A DNA stretch of 33,716 nt from an uncultured Luteimonas sp. (lineage in GTDB: Bacteria; Pseudomonadota; Gammaproteobacteria; Xanthomonadales; Xanthomonadaceae): contig CALLKI010000062.1 of assembly GCA_938008415.1 (NCBI GenBank), forward strand, positions 1-33,716. The letters are read 5' to 3'. Shown here in pieces: positions 25,353 to 33,491 of this stretch. A model generated the notes under the pieces. The model made no database searches. It was not told the origin of the DNA and saw only the letters and a program-made list of their open reading frames with translations. Every line of letters begins with the position of its first letter. Position 1 is the first letter of the stretch. The translations under genes were made by a program, and so were the position numbers.

Positions 25353-26015
25353 ATGAGCCGACTCGACGAGCTGCTGCGCAACAACGAGGCCTGGGCCTCG
25401 CGGATCGAGGCCGAGGACCCGACGTTCTTCCGCCGGCTGTCGGAGATCCAGCGCCCGAAATACCTGTGGATCGGCTGCTCGGACTCGCGCGTGCCGGCCA
25501 ACCAGATCATCGACATGGCGCCTGGCGAGGTGTTCGTCCACCGCAACATCGCCAACGTGGTCGTGCACACCGACCTCAACTGCCTGTCGGTCATCCAGTT
25601 CGCTGTGGACGTGCTGAAGGTCGGGCACATCCTCGTCGTCGGCCACTACGGCTGCGGCGGCGTGCTGGCGGCGCTGAAGGACATGCGGATCGGGCTGTCG
25701 GACAACTGGATCCGCCACGTCAAGGACGTGGCGGCGAAGCACGCCGGCCTGCTGGCGGCCATCGCCGGCGAGGAGCTGCGCCACGACCGCCTGTGCGAGC
25801 TCAACGTGCTCGAGCAGGTGACCAACGTCTGCCAGACCACCATCATCCGCGACGCCTGGGCGCGCGGCCAGGAGGTGCACGTGTACGGCTGGGTGTACAG
25901 CCTGCGCGACGGCCGGGTGCACGACCTCGGCCTCGACATCGACAGCGAGCGCGCGCTCGCCGTGCAGTACGGCCCGGCGCTGGCGCGCATCCGCGACGAC
26001 CGGGAGGACCGCTGA
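25353..26015 (+). CDS. Beta-class carbonic anhydrase
   Basis: Zinc enzyme that interconverts CO2 and bicarbonate. The 220-residue protein has the beta-class zinc and catalytic residues: Cys42-x-Asp44-x-Arg46 (GCSDSRVPAN), His98 and Cys101 (VVGHYGCGGV). The ATG at 25353 begins MSRLDELLRNNEAWASRIEAEDPTFF, typical of the Can/YadF group; longer in-frame starts lie inside the upstream gene. No clear ribosome site precedes it, and GATAAT lies 29 bases upstream. Its stop overlaps the RidA ATG (TGATG), so it is tightly embedded in the kynurenine block. Its neighbours include a CO2-releasing decarboxylase and an ammonia-releasing deaminase, suggesting handling of released CO2 (inference). Confidence 0.93.
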   Translation: MSRLDELLRNNEAWASRIEAEDPTFFRRLSEIQRPKYLWIGCSDSRVPANQIIDMAPGEVFVHRNIANVVVHTDLNCLSVIQFAVDVLKVGHILVVGHYGCGGVLAALKDMRIGLSDNWIRHVKDVAAKHAGLLAAIAGEELRHDRLCELNVLEQVTNVCQTTIIRDAWARGQEVHVYGWVYSLRDGRVHDLGLDIDSERALAVQYGPALARIRDDREDR

Positions 26016-26473
26016 TGGGAGGTTCCGCCATCCACGCCCCGGGCGCGCCGAAGGCGGTCGGCCGCTACCCGCACGCGCGCCGCGTCGGCGACCTGCTGTT
26101 CCTGTCGGGCATCGGCCCGCGCGACCCGTCCAGCAACGCCGTCCCCGGCAACACCTACGACGACGCCGGCCGCCTCGTCGGCTACGACATCGTGGCGCAG
26201 ACCCGTGCCGTGCTCGCCAACGTGCGCGCGGTGCTCGAGGCCAGCGGCGCGCGCTGGGAGGACCTGGTGGACGTGACCGTGTTCCTCACCGACATGGCAC
26301 GCGACTTCGAGGCCTACAACGCGGTCTGGGCCGAATATTTCCCGGACCCCGCCACCGCGCCATGCAGGACCACCGTGGGCATCACCGCCCTGCCCACCCC
26401 GATCGCCATCGAACTGAAGTGCATCGCCGCCATCCGCGCGCCTTCGCCCGGCGTGTCCCCCGGCGGCAACTGA
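26015..26473 (+). CDS. RidA family protein, probable 2-aminomuconate deaminase
   Basis: RidA/YjgF/UK114-fold protein of 152 residues. It has DLLFLSGIGPRDP at the N-terminus, the conserved Arg118 (PCRTTVGITALP) and Glu133 (IAIELKCIAAI) of the enamine/imine hydrolase active site, and a short Pro/Gly-rich tail. In Pseudomonas nitrobenzoate and kynurenine-type pathways a RidA relative is 2-aminomuconate deaminase. Position between AMSDH and HAAO strongly favours that role here. A general enamine deaminase is the alternative. It starts within the carbonic anhydrase stop and ends just before a GGAGGA ribosome site for the dioxygenase gene. Confidence 0.85.
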   Translation: MGGSAIHAPGAPKAVGRYPHARRVGDLLFLSGIGPRDPSSNAVPGNTYDDAGRLVGYDIVAQTRAVLANVRAVLEASGARWEDLVDVTVFLTDMARDFEAYNAVWAEYFPDPATAPCRTTVGITALPTPIAIELKCIAAIRAPSPGVSPGGN

Positions 26474-26485
26474 GGAGGAACCGCC

Positions 26486-27019
26486 ATGCTGCCGGCACCG
26501 ATCGACTTCAAGCGCTGGATCGACGAACACCGCCACCTGCTCAAGCCGCCGGTCGGCAACAAGTGCATCTACGACGGCGACTTCATCGTGATGGTGGTCG
26601 GCGGCCCCAACGCCCGCACCGACTACCACTGGGAGGAAGGCCCCGAGTGGTTCTACCAGATCGAGGGCGAGATGGTGCTGCGGATACAGGAGGACGGCCG
26701 CCCGCGCGACATCCCGATCCGCGCCGGCGAGATCTTCCTGCTGCCGCCGCGGGTGCCGCACTCGCCGCAGCGCATGCCAGACTCCATCGGACTGGTGATC
26801 GAGCGCCGCCGCCTGCCCCACGAGGACGACGGGCTGATGTGGTTCTGCGAGAAGTGCAACCACAAGCTCTACGAGGAGTACTTCCACCTCAACGACATCG
26901 AGAGGGATTTCTTCCGGGTATTCGAGACCTTCTACCGCAGCGACGACCTGCGCACCTGCAAGGCCTGCGGCCACCTCAACCCGAGGCCGGCCCGCTACGA
27001 GACGACGGACGCCGCCTGA
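26486..27019 (+). CDS. nbaC: 3-hydroxyanthranilate 3,4-dioxygenase
   Basis: Fe(II) cupin dioxygenase that opens the ring of 3-hydroxyanthranilate to give 2-amino-3-carboxymuconate semialdehyde (ACMS). The 177-residue protein has the iron ligands His48, Glu54 and His92, and the substrate-binding Arg44, Arg96 and Glu106. These positions match the bacterial enzyme family with a shift of about three. The bacterial C-terminal rubredoxin-like metal site is complete (Cys121/Cys124 and Cys158/Cys161, as FCEKC and TCKAC). The ATG at 26486 follows GGAGGA. The product can cyclise to quinolinate or be taken by ACMSD, the next gene. Confidence 0.95.
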   Translation: MLPAPIDFKRWIDEHRHLLKPPVGNKCIYDGDFIVMVVGGPNARTDYHWEEGPEWFYQIEGEMVLRIQEDGRPRDIPIRAGEIFLLPPRVPHSPQRMPDSIGLVIERRRLPHEDDGLMWFCEKCNHKLYEEYFHLNDIERDFFRVFETFYRSDDLRTCKACGHLNPRPARYETTDAA

Positions 27020-27031
27020 ATCCGCACGGAC

Positions 27032-28069
27032 ATGCTCAAGATCGACGTCCACGCCCATTACCTGCCGCGCGACTGGCCGAACCTGGCGGAGAAGTACGGT
27101 GACCCGCGCTTCCCGGTGATCCACCACACCGCCGACGGCCGCCACCGCATCTACCGCGACGGCAAGTTCTTCCGCGAGATCTGGTCGCGGACCTGGGACC
27201 CGCAGGAGCGCATCGACGACTACGCGCGCTTCGGCGTGCAGGTGCAGGTGATCAGCACCGTGCCCGTGATGTTCAGCTACTGGGCGAAGCCCGCGCACGC
27301 GCTGGAGCTGCACCAGGCACTGAACGACCACGTCGCGCGGACCTGCCACGATTTCCCGCGCCATTACGCCGGGCTCGGCACCGTGCCGCTGCAATCGCCG
27401 CGGCTGGCGATCCAGGAACTGGAGCGCTGCATGGACCAGCTCGGCCTGCAGGGCGTGCAGATCGGCTCGCACGTGCACCTGCCGGACGGCGGCCACTGGA
27501 ACCTCGACGCGCCCGAGCTGTTCCCGTTCTTCGAGGCGGCGGCCGACCTTGGCGCGGCGATCCTGGTCCACCCGTGGGACATGATGGGCAGCGACACCAT
27601 GCCCAAGTACTGGCTGCCGTGGCTGGTGGGCATGCCCGCCGAGCAGTCGCGCGCGGCGTGCTGCCTGATCTTCGGCGGCGTGCTGGAACGGCTGCCGAAG
27701 CTGAAGGTCTGCCTCGCCCACGGCGGCGGCAGCTTCCCCTGGACCATCGGCCGCATCGAGCACGGCTTCAACATGCGCCCGGACCTGGTGGCCACCGACA
27801 ACCCGCACAACCCCAGGCTGTACCTGAAGCGGCTGTACTTCGATTCGTGGGTGGCCGACACCGCCGCGCTGCGCTACCTGCTCGACACCTGCGGCGTGGA
27901 CCGGGTGATGCTCGGTACCGACTACCCGTTCCCGCTGGGCGAGCAGTCGCCTGGCGAAGGCATCGAGCGGCTCGGCCTGGGCGAAGCGGCCCGCGCCCGC
28001 CTGTTCCACGGCACCGCACTGGAATGGCTGGGCCTTCCGCTCACGCGCTTCGCGCCCCCTCCATCCTGA
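27032..28069 (+). CDS. nbaD: 2-amino-3-carboxymuconate-6-semialdehyde decarboxylase (ACMSD)
   Basis: Amidohydrolase-superfamily zinc decarboxylase, 345 residues. The zinc ligands and catalytic residues are visible: His7 and His9 (MLKIDVHAHYLP), His180 (LVHPWDMMG), His230 (CLAHGGGSFPW) and Asp297 (MLGTDYPFPLGE). HPWDMMG and AHGGGSFPWTIGRIEHGF are characteristic ACMSD segments. It competes with the spontaneous closure of ACMS to quinolinate, so it decides between degradation and NAD synthesis. It follows the dioxygenase by 12 bases and releases CO2 within an operon that also encodes a carbonic anhydrase. Confidence 0.94.
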   Translation: MLKIDVHAHYLPRDWPNLAEKYGDPRFPVIHHTADGRHRIYRDGKFFREIWSRTWDPQERIDDYARFGVQVQVISTVPVMFSYWAKPAHALELHQALNDHVARTCHDFPRHYAGLGTVPLQSPRLAIQELERCMDQLGLQGVQIGSHVHLPDGGHWNLDAPELFPFFEAAADLGAAILVHPWDMMGSDTMPKYWLPWLVGMPAEQSRAACCLIFGGVLERLPKLKVCLAHGGGSFPWTIGRIEHGFNMRPDLVATDNPHNPRLYLKRLYFDSWVADTAALRYLLDTCGVDRVMLGTDYPFPLGEQSPGEGIERLGLGEAARARLFHGTALEWLGLPLTRFAPPPS

Positions 28070-28097
28070 CCCGCCCGCGACCACGACCCGAGACGAC

Positions 28098-29375
28098 ATG
28101 AGCGAGCTGTATTCCGAAGCCCACGCCCGCCGGCTGGACGAGGCCGACCCGCTGCGCGGCTTCCGCGGGCAGTTCCTGGTACCGCCCCATGGCGACGGCG
28201 AACAGGCCTATTTCTGCGGCAATTCGCTGGGGCTGCAGCCGAAGTCCGCACGCGCCTGCGTCGGGGAGGTGCTGGAAAAATGGGCGCGGGAGGCCGTGGA
28301 GGCGCATTTCACCCCGCCGGGCGCGTGGATGCCCTACCACGAGCTGGTGCGCGACGGGCTCGCCGGCGTGGTCGGCGCGGAGCCGGTGGAAGTGGTCGCA
28401 ATGAACTCGCTGACCGTCAACCTGCACCTGATGATGGCCAGCTTCTACCGGCCGGACGGCACCCGCAACGCGATCCTGGTCGAGGCCGGCAGTTTCCCGT
28501 CCGACCGCTACGCCGTGGTGTCGCAGATCCGCTTCCACGGCCTTGATCCGGGCGATTGCCTCGTCGAGGTGCAGCCTGACCGTGACGACGGCACGGTCTC
28601 GATGGAAGCGATCGAGCGCGCGATCGGGGAAAACCGCGAACGCCTTGCGCTGGTGCTGTGGCCCGGGGTGCAGTACCGCACCGGGCAGGCGTTCGACCTG
28701 GAGGAAATCACCCGCCTGGCGCATGCCGCCGGGGCCATCGCGGGCTTCGACCTCGCCCATGCCGTCGGCAACCTGCCGCTGCGGCTGCACGACAGCGGCG
28801 CGGACTTCGCCGTGTGGTGCCATTACAAGTACATGAACGCCGGGCCCGGCGCGGTGGCGGGATGCTTCGTGCACGAGCGCCACGCCCGCACCGGCCGCCC
28901 GCGCCTGGCCGGCTGGTGGGGGCACGACCCGGCCTCCCGTTTCCGCATGGGACCGGACTTCGTGCCCACGCCAGGCGCCGACGGCTGGCAGCTGAGCAAC
29001 CCGCCGATCCTCGGGCTGGCGCCGCTGCGCGCCTCGCTGGAACTGTTCGCGCAGGCAGGCATGCCGGCCCTGCGCGCCAAGTCGGAACGGCTGACCGGCT
29101 ACCTCGAGGCGCTGATCGACGCGCGGCTTGGCGACGTGCTGCAGGTCGTCACCCCGCGCGACCCGGCACAGCGCGGCTGCCAGCTGTCCATCCGCGTGCG
29201 CGGCGGACGCGGGCGTGGCCGGGCGCTGTTCGAATACCTGGCCGGGCGCGGCATCGTCGGCGACTGGCGCGAGCCGGACGTGATCCGGATCTCGCCGGTC
29301 CCCCTGTACAACACCTTTTCCGACGTCCTGCGCTTCGCGCGGGCGGTCGAGGACTGGAGGAACGGCAAGGCATGA
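28098..29375 (+). CDS. kynU: Kynureninase
   Basis: PLP enzyme that cleaves kynurenine to anthranilate, or 3-hydroxykynurenine to 3-hydroxyanthranilate, plus alanine. The 425-residue protein contains CGNSLGLQPKSAR, MNSLTVNLHLMMASFY, EAGSFPSDRYA, and GFDLAHAVGN with the PLP-binding Asp. Lys244 in WCHYKYMNAGPG is the Schiff-base lysine. With a kynurenine 3-monooxygenase gene overlapping its end (ATGA), the physiological substrate is probably 3-hydroxykynurenine. It follows ACMSD by 28 bases. Confidence 0.97.
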   Translation: MSELYSEAHARRLDEADPLRGFRGQFLVPPHGDGEQAYFCGNSLGLQPKSARACVGEVLEKWAREAVEAHFTPPGAWMPYHELVRDGLAGVVGAEPVEVVAMNSLTVNLHLMMASFYRPDGTRNAILVEAGSFPSDRYAVVSQIRFHGLDPGDCLVEVQPDRDDGTVSMEAIERAIGENRERLALVLWPGVQYRTGQAFDLEEITRLAHAAGAIAGFDLAHAVGNLPLRLHDSGADFAVWCHYKYMNAGPGAVAGCFVHERHARTGRPRLAGWWGHDPASRFRMGPDFVPTPGADGWQLSNPPILGLAPLRASLELFAQAGMPALRAKSERLTGYLEALIDARLGDVLQVVTPRDPAQRGCQLSIRVRGGRGRGRALFEYLAGRGIVGDWREPDVIRISPVPLYNTFSDVLRFARAVEDWRNGKA

Positions 29376-30733
29376 GCGAAGGAAAGCGGATCACCATCAT
29401 CGGCGCCGGCCTGGCCGGGGCGCTGCTGGCCACGCTGCTGGCGCAGCGCGGGTGGCGCGTGGAGGTGTTCGAGCGCCGCGGCGACCCGCGCGTCCACGGC
29501 TATGCCGGCGGCCGCTCGATCAACCTGGCGCTGGCCGAGCGTGGCCGGCACGGGTTGCGCCTGGCGGGCTGCGAGGACGCGGTGATGCGGCAGGCGGTGA
29601 TGATGCGCGGCCGCATGGTCCACCCGCTCGGCGGCGAGCCCGAGCTGCAGCGCTACGGCCGGGACGACAGCGAGGTGATCTGGTCGGTCAGCCGCGGTGA
29701 ACTGAACATCACACTGATCGAGGCCGCAGAGGCCGCGGGCGCGCGATTGCACTTCGACCGCGCCCTGCACGAGGTGGACTTCGACGCGGGGACGATCACG
29801 GTCAGGGGCGACGGGCACGAGGAACGGCACCCGTTCACCGCGCTGGTCGGCGCCGACGGCGCCGGGTCCACCCTGCGCGAGCAGATGGCCCTGCGCATCA
29901 GCCTCGGCGAGCGCACGGACTGGCTCGACCACGGCTACAAGGAGCTGGAGATCCCGCCCGGGCCCGGCGGCAGTTTCCGGATCGAACCAAACGCCCTGCA
30001 CATCTGGCCGCGGGACCAGTACATGTGCATCGCCCTGCCCAACGACGAACGCACCTTCACCGTCACCCTGTTCCTGCCCCACAGGGGGCCATACCCGAGC
30101 TTCGAGACGATTCCCGACGGCGAGGCCGCCAGCGCGTTCTTCGCTTCCACGTTCCCGGACGCGCTGCCCCTGATCCCGATGCTGGAGGAGGACTACGACC
30201 GCAACCCCGTCGGCAACCTCGGCACGCTGTACCTGGACCGCTGGCACCTCGGCGGCCGCGCGGTGCTCATCGGCGATGCCGCGCACGCGATGGTGCCGTT
30301 CCACGGCCAGGGCATGAACTGCGCATTCGAGGACTGCGTGGCGCTGATGGAGCACCTCGAGTCCGGCGACGGCCTCGAGGCCGCGTTCGCCGCGTTCGAA
30401 GCCGGGCGCAGGCCAAACGCGCTGGCGATCCAGAAGATGGCACTGGACAACTACATCGAGATGCGCGACCGGGTGGACGACGCCGACTACCGCCTGCAGC
30501 GTGCCCTCGAGCTGGCGTTGCAGGAGCGTCACCCCGGGCGGTTCATCCCGCACTACAGCATGGTCACGTTCATGCGCATCCCGTATGCCACGGCGCTGGA
30601 ACGCTCGGAGATCCAGCGCGGCATCCTCGGGCGGGCGACCTCCGGCATCTCCACGCTGGAACAGGTGGACTGGAATGCGATGGATGCCGAGGTGCTGTCG
30701 CTGCTCGAACCCCTGCCCGTGGAATCGCCGTGA
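29372..30733 (+). CDS. kmo: Kynurenine 3-monooxygenase
   Basis: FAD-dependent hydroxylase, 453 residues, that converts kynurenine to 3-hydroxykynurenine with NADPH and O2. It has the N-terminal dinucleotide-binding GAGLAG (11-16), a GRSINLALAERG segment typical of KMO, and the FAD-binding GDAAHAMVPFHGQGMNCAFEDC. The C-terminal region includes FIPHYSMVTFMRIPYATALER. The ATG overlaps the kynureninase stop, so they are coupled. It is the last gene of the kynurenine block. Longer in-frame starts lie inside kynU and are rejected. Confidence 0.96.
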   Translation: MSEGKRITIIGAGLAGALLATLLAQRGWRVEVFERRGDPRVHGYAGGRSINLALAERGRHGLRLAGCEDAVMRQAVMMRGRMVHPLGGEPELQRYGRDDSEVIWSVSRGELNITLIEAAEAAGARLHFDRALHEVDFDAGTITVRGDGHEERHPFTALVGADGAGSTLREQMALRISLGERTDWLDHGYKELEIPPGPGGSFRIEPNALHIWPRDQYMCIALPNDERTFTVTLFLPHRGPYPSFETIPDGEAASAFFASTFPDALPLIPMLEEDYDRNPVGNLGTLYLDRWHLGGRAVLIGDAAHAMVPFHGQGMNCAFEDCVALMEHLESGDGLEAAFAAFEAGRRPNALAIQKMALDNYIEMRDRVDDADYRLQRALELALQERHPGRFIPHYSMVTFMRIPYATALERSEIQRGILGRATSGISTLEQVDWNAMDAEVLSLLEPLPVESP

Positions 30734-30790
30734 GCGGCATCGCTGCCATGCCCGCCGGCCACCCCCGCTGACGCCCCGGGACGGACACGA

Positions 30791-32230
30791 ATGACCGACA
30801 GCTTCCTGTTCTACGACCTCGAGACCTGGGGCGCCGACCATGGCCGCTCGCGGATCGCCCAGTTCGCTGCGATCCGCACGGATGCCGAGCTGAACGAGAC
30901 CGGCGAGCCGGTCTCGTTCCTGGTCAGGCCGGCCAACGACCTGCTGCCCTCGCCCGCCGCCGCGCTGGTGACCGGGCTCACCCCGCAGCGCGCCCTGGCA
31001 GAGGGCATCAACGAGGCAGAGGCGTTCGCGCGGATCCACGAGGAGATGTCGCAGCCGCGGACCTGCACCCTCGGCTACAACTCGATCCGCTTCGACGACG
31101 AGTTCATCCGCCACGGCCTGTACCGCAACTTCTACGACCCGTACGAGCGCGAGTGGCGCAACGGCAACTCGCGCTGGGACCTGCTCGACGTGATGCGGTT
31201 GGCGCACGCCCTGCGCCCGGACGGGATCGTCTGGCCGCAGCGCGAGGACGGCAACGGCACCTCGTTCCGCCTCGAGCACCTGGCCGCCGCCAACGGCGTG
31301 CGCACCGGCGAGGCGCACGAGGCCCTGTCCGACGTGCGCGCGCTGGTGGGGATGGCGCGGCTGCTGCGTGCCGCCCAGCCGAAACTGTGGGACTACGCGA
31401 TGCAGCTGCGCGACAAGCGCTTCGTGGCGACGCTGCTGGACACCGTCGCTCTGACGCCGGTGCTCCATATCTCGCAACGCTATCCCGCCTCGCGCCTGTG
31501 CGCGGCGCCGGTGCTGCCGCTGGCGCGCCACCCCCGCTACGACGGTCGGGTTGTGGTGTTCGACCTGGGCACCGAGCCGGATGCCCTGCTCGACATGGAC
31601 GCCGAGGCCATCGCCGCGCGCCTGTACGTGCGCAGCGCCGACCTGGCCGAGGGCGAGTCGCGGATCGCGCTCAAGGAAGTCCACCTCAACCGTTCGCCCG
31701 CGCTGGTGCCGTGGCACTACCTGCGCGGGCCCGACTTCGCGCGGCTGGGCATCGAGCCTGCGCTGGTCGAGCAGCGCGCCGCGCGCCTGCGCGCGGCCGG
31801 TCCCGCGCTGGCCGAGAAGATCCGGCGCGTGTACGCCGCCGCCGGGCGCGAGCACACCGCCGCCGATCCCGACCTGGCGCTCTACGACGGGTTCATCCCC
31901 GACGCGGACCGGCGCCTGTTCGCCGTGGTCCGCGCCACCCCGCCCGGGATGCTGCGCGGACGCGAATTCGGCTTCACCGACCCGCGCATGCCCGAACTGC
32001 TGTTCCGTTACCGCGCCCGCAACTGGCCGGAAACCCTGGACGCGGAGGAACGCGCGCGCTGGGACGACTACCGCCGGCGGCGGCTGGCCGACGACAGCGG
32101 GCTCTCCGAGCTGTCCCTGACGGCATACTTCGCCGAGATCGAACGGTTGCGGGCCGCGCATCCCGGCCGCGCGGAACTGTTCGACGCGCTCGATGCCTGG
32201 GGACGATCCCTGCAGGAAGAACTCGAATGA
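30791..32230 (+). CDS. sbcB: Exodeoxyribonuclease I
   Basis: 3'-to-5' exonuclease on single-stranded DNA (DnaQ-like fold), 479 residues. The DEDD active site is visible: Asp9/Glu11 in FLFYDLETWG, an Asp in LGYNSIRFDDEFIRHG, and His/Asp in EAHEALSDVRALVGMA. Segments RNFYDPYEREWRNGNSRWDLLDVMR and PDGIVWP match E. coli ExoI closely. The C-terminal SH3-like and helical ExoI domains (RLYVRSADLAEGESRIALKEVHLNRSPALVP) are present, so it is full length. It starts 57 bases after kmo and overlaps the DUF2461 gene by ATGA. Confidence 0.97.
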   Translation: MTDSFLFYDLETWGADHGRSRIAQFAAIRTDAELNETGEPVSFLVRPANDLLPSPAAALVTGLTPQRALAEGINEAEAFARIHEEMSQPRTCTLGYNSIRFDDEFIRHGLYRNFYDPYEREWRNGNSRWDLLDVMRLAHALRPDGIVWPQREDGNGTSFRLEHLAAANGVRTGEAHEALSDVRALVGMARLLRAAQPKLWDYAMQLRDKRFVATLLDTVALTPVLHISQRYPASRLCAAPVLPLARHPRYDGRVVVFDLGTEPDALLDMDAEAIAARLYVRSADLAEGESRIALKEVHLNRSPALVPWHYLRGPDFARLGIEPALVEQRAARLRAAGPALAEKIRRVYAAAGREHTAADPDLALYDGFIPDADRRLFAVVRATPPGMLRGREFGFTDPRMPELLFRYRARNWPETLDAEERARWDDYRRRRLADDSGLSELSLTAYFAEIERLRAAHPGRAELFDALDAWGRSLQEELE

Positions 32231-32913
32231 GCCGGTATTTCAGCGAAGCGGGCCTGAAATTCCTGCGCGGGCTGGCCCGCCACAACGAAAAGGCCTGGTT
32301 CGATGCACACCGCGCCGACTACGAGGCGCACGTGCGCGAGCCCTTCCAGCGCCTGCTGGTGGACCTGCAGCCCGCGCTCGCGGAGATCAGTCCGCATTTC
32401 CGCGCGGACCCGGCGAAGTCCGGCGGCTCGCTGTTCCGCATCCACCGCGACACCCGCTTCTCCGGCGACAAGACGCCATACAAGACCTGGCAGGGCGCGA
32501 GGCTGTTCCACGAGCGCCGCCGCGAGGTGCACGCCCCGTCGTTCTACCTGCACCTCGAACCTGGCGGGAGCTTCGTCGCCGCCGGGTTGTGGCACCCGGA
32601 ACCCGGCACGCAGCGCAGGGTGCGCCAGTTCATCCTCGACAATCCGGGCAGCTGGAAGGCTGCGGCGCACGATCCGGCGCTGCGCCGGCGCTTCGACATG
32701 GACGACAGCGGGAAGCTCACCAGGCCCCCTCGCGGTTTCCCCGCGGACTTCGAGTTCATCGACGACCTCAAGTACCGCAACTGGGTGCTGTGGCGACCGC
32801 TGGAGGACGCGACCATGACCGGGCCGCGCCTGCGCCAGACGGTCGAGAAGGACCTGCGCGCGCTGGCGCCGTTCATGGACTACCTCTGCGCGGCACTGGA
32901 CCTGGAGTTCTGA
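32227..32913 (+). CDS. DUF2461 domain protein
   Basis: Cytoplasmic protein of 228 residues in the DUF2461 family, with no known function. Family segments include LKFLRGLARHNEKAWFDAHRADYE, GGSLFRIHRDTRFSGDKTPYKTW and HAPSFYLHLEPGGSFVAAGLWHPEP. The ATG overlaps the sbcB stop (ATGA), so translation is coupled to exonuclease I, which is the only functional hint. Longer in-frame extension inside sbcB is rejected. Confidence 0.93.
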   Translation: MSRYFSEAGLKFLRGLARHNEKAWFDAHRADYEAHVREPFQRLLVDLQPALAEISPHFRADPAKSGGSLFRIHRDTRFSGDKTPYKTWQGARLFHERRREVHAPSFYLHLEPGGSFVAAGLWHPEPGTQRRVRQFILDNPGSWKAAAHDPALRRRFDMDDSGKLTRPPRGFPADFEFIDDLKYRNWVLWRPLEDATMTGPRLRQTVEKDLRALAPFMDYLCAALDLEF

Positions 32914-32939
32914 GGCTGGCCGGGTCCCCGGAGGAACGG

Positions 32940-33473
32940 ATGAAGAAGATGCTTGCCATCGCCGGCCTGGTCCTTGCACTGCTGCTCGGCTGGATTGCCG
33001 CCGGCCCGTTCCTCGCCGTCGCCGCGATCCGCGACGCGATCCGCAACGAGGACGCCCGGGCGCTGGCCCGGCACGTCGATTTCCCGGCCGTGCGTGAAAG
33101 CCTCGGGCAACGGTTGCGCGGGATCCTGCTGCGCAAAGCCGGGTTGGACGAGCCGTCCGGGCTGCTGGGCACGGTCGTCGCAGGGGTCGCCGGCAGCGCC
33201 AGCGACACGATGGTGGAATTGCTGGCCACTCCCGCCGGGCTCGGCGCGCTGATGGAAGGCTACAAGTTCAGGAACCGGCTTGCCGGGCTGCCTCCCCCGG
33301 TCCGGGAAGGGGCGGCCACGCACCCGGATCCGCTGCAGGATGCGCGTTACCGGTTCGAATCCCTCTCACGCTTCACCGCCACCATCCACCACGGCGACGG
33401 CAGCAGCACCGTCCTGGTGCTTTCCCGCCGGGGGCTGCACTGGAAGCTCAGCGACATCCGCCTGCCGCTGTAA
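32940..33473 (+). CDS. DUF2939 domain protein, membrane-anchored
   Basis: Protein of 177 residues with one N-terminal membrane helix or uncleaved signal (MKKMLAIAGLVLALLLGWIAAGPFLAV). The DUF2939 pattern AIRDAIRNEDARALARHVDFPAVRESLGQRL follows, then a domain ending in FTATIHHGDGSSTVLVLSRRGLHWKLSDIRLPL. There is no lipobox. Function unknown; probably faces the periplasm. A good GGAGGA ribosome site lies just before the ATG at 32940. It is convergent with the 5'-nucleotidase gene, 18 bases between stops. Confidence 0.9.
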   Translation: MKKMLAIAGLVLALLLGWIAAGPFLAVAAIRDAIRNEDARALARHVDFPAVRESLGQRLRGILLRKAGLDEPSGLLGTVVAGVAGSASDTMVELLATPAGLGALMEGYKFRNRLAGLPPPVREGAATHPDPLQDARYRFESLSRFTATIHHGDGSSTVLVLSRRGLHWKLSDIRLPL

Positions 33474-33491
33474 AGGCATGGCGTTGCCAGG

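Noticed and set aside
25646..28099. An 817-codon minus-strand open frame across the carbonic anhydrase, RidA, HAAO and ACMSD genes
   Set aside because: The opposite-strand genes have intact catalytic motifs; this frame has none and is compositionally a shadow.
29099..32161. A 1020-codon minus-strand open frame across kynU, kmo and sbcB
   Set aside because: It is antisense to three well-supported genes, with Arg/Gly/Val/Ala-rich sequence and no recognisable domain: a GC-bias shadow.
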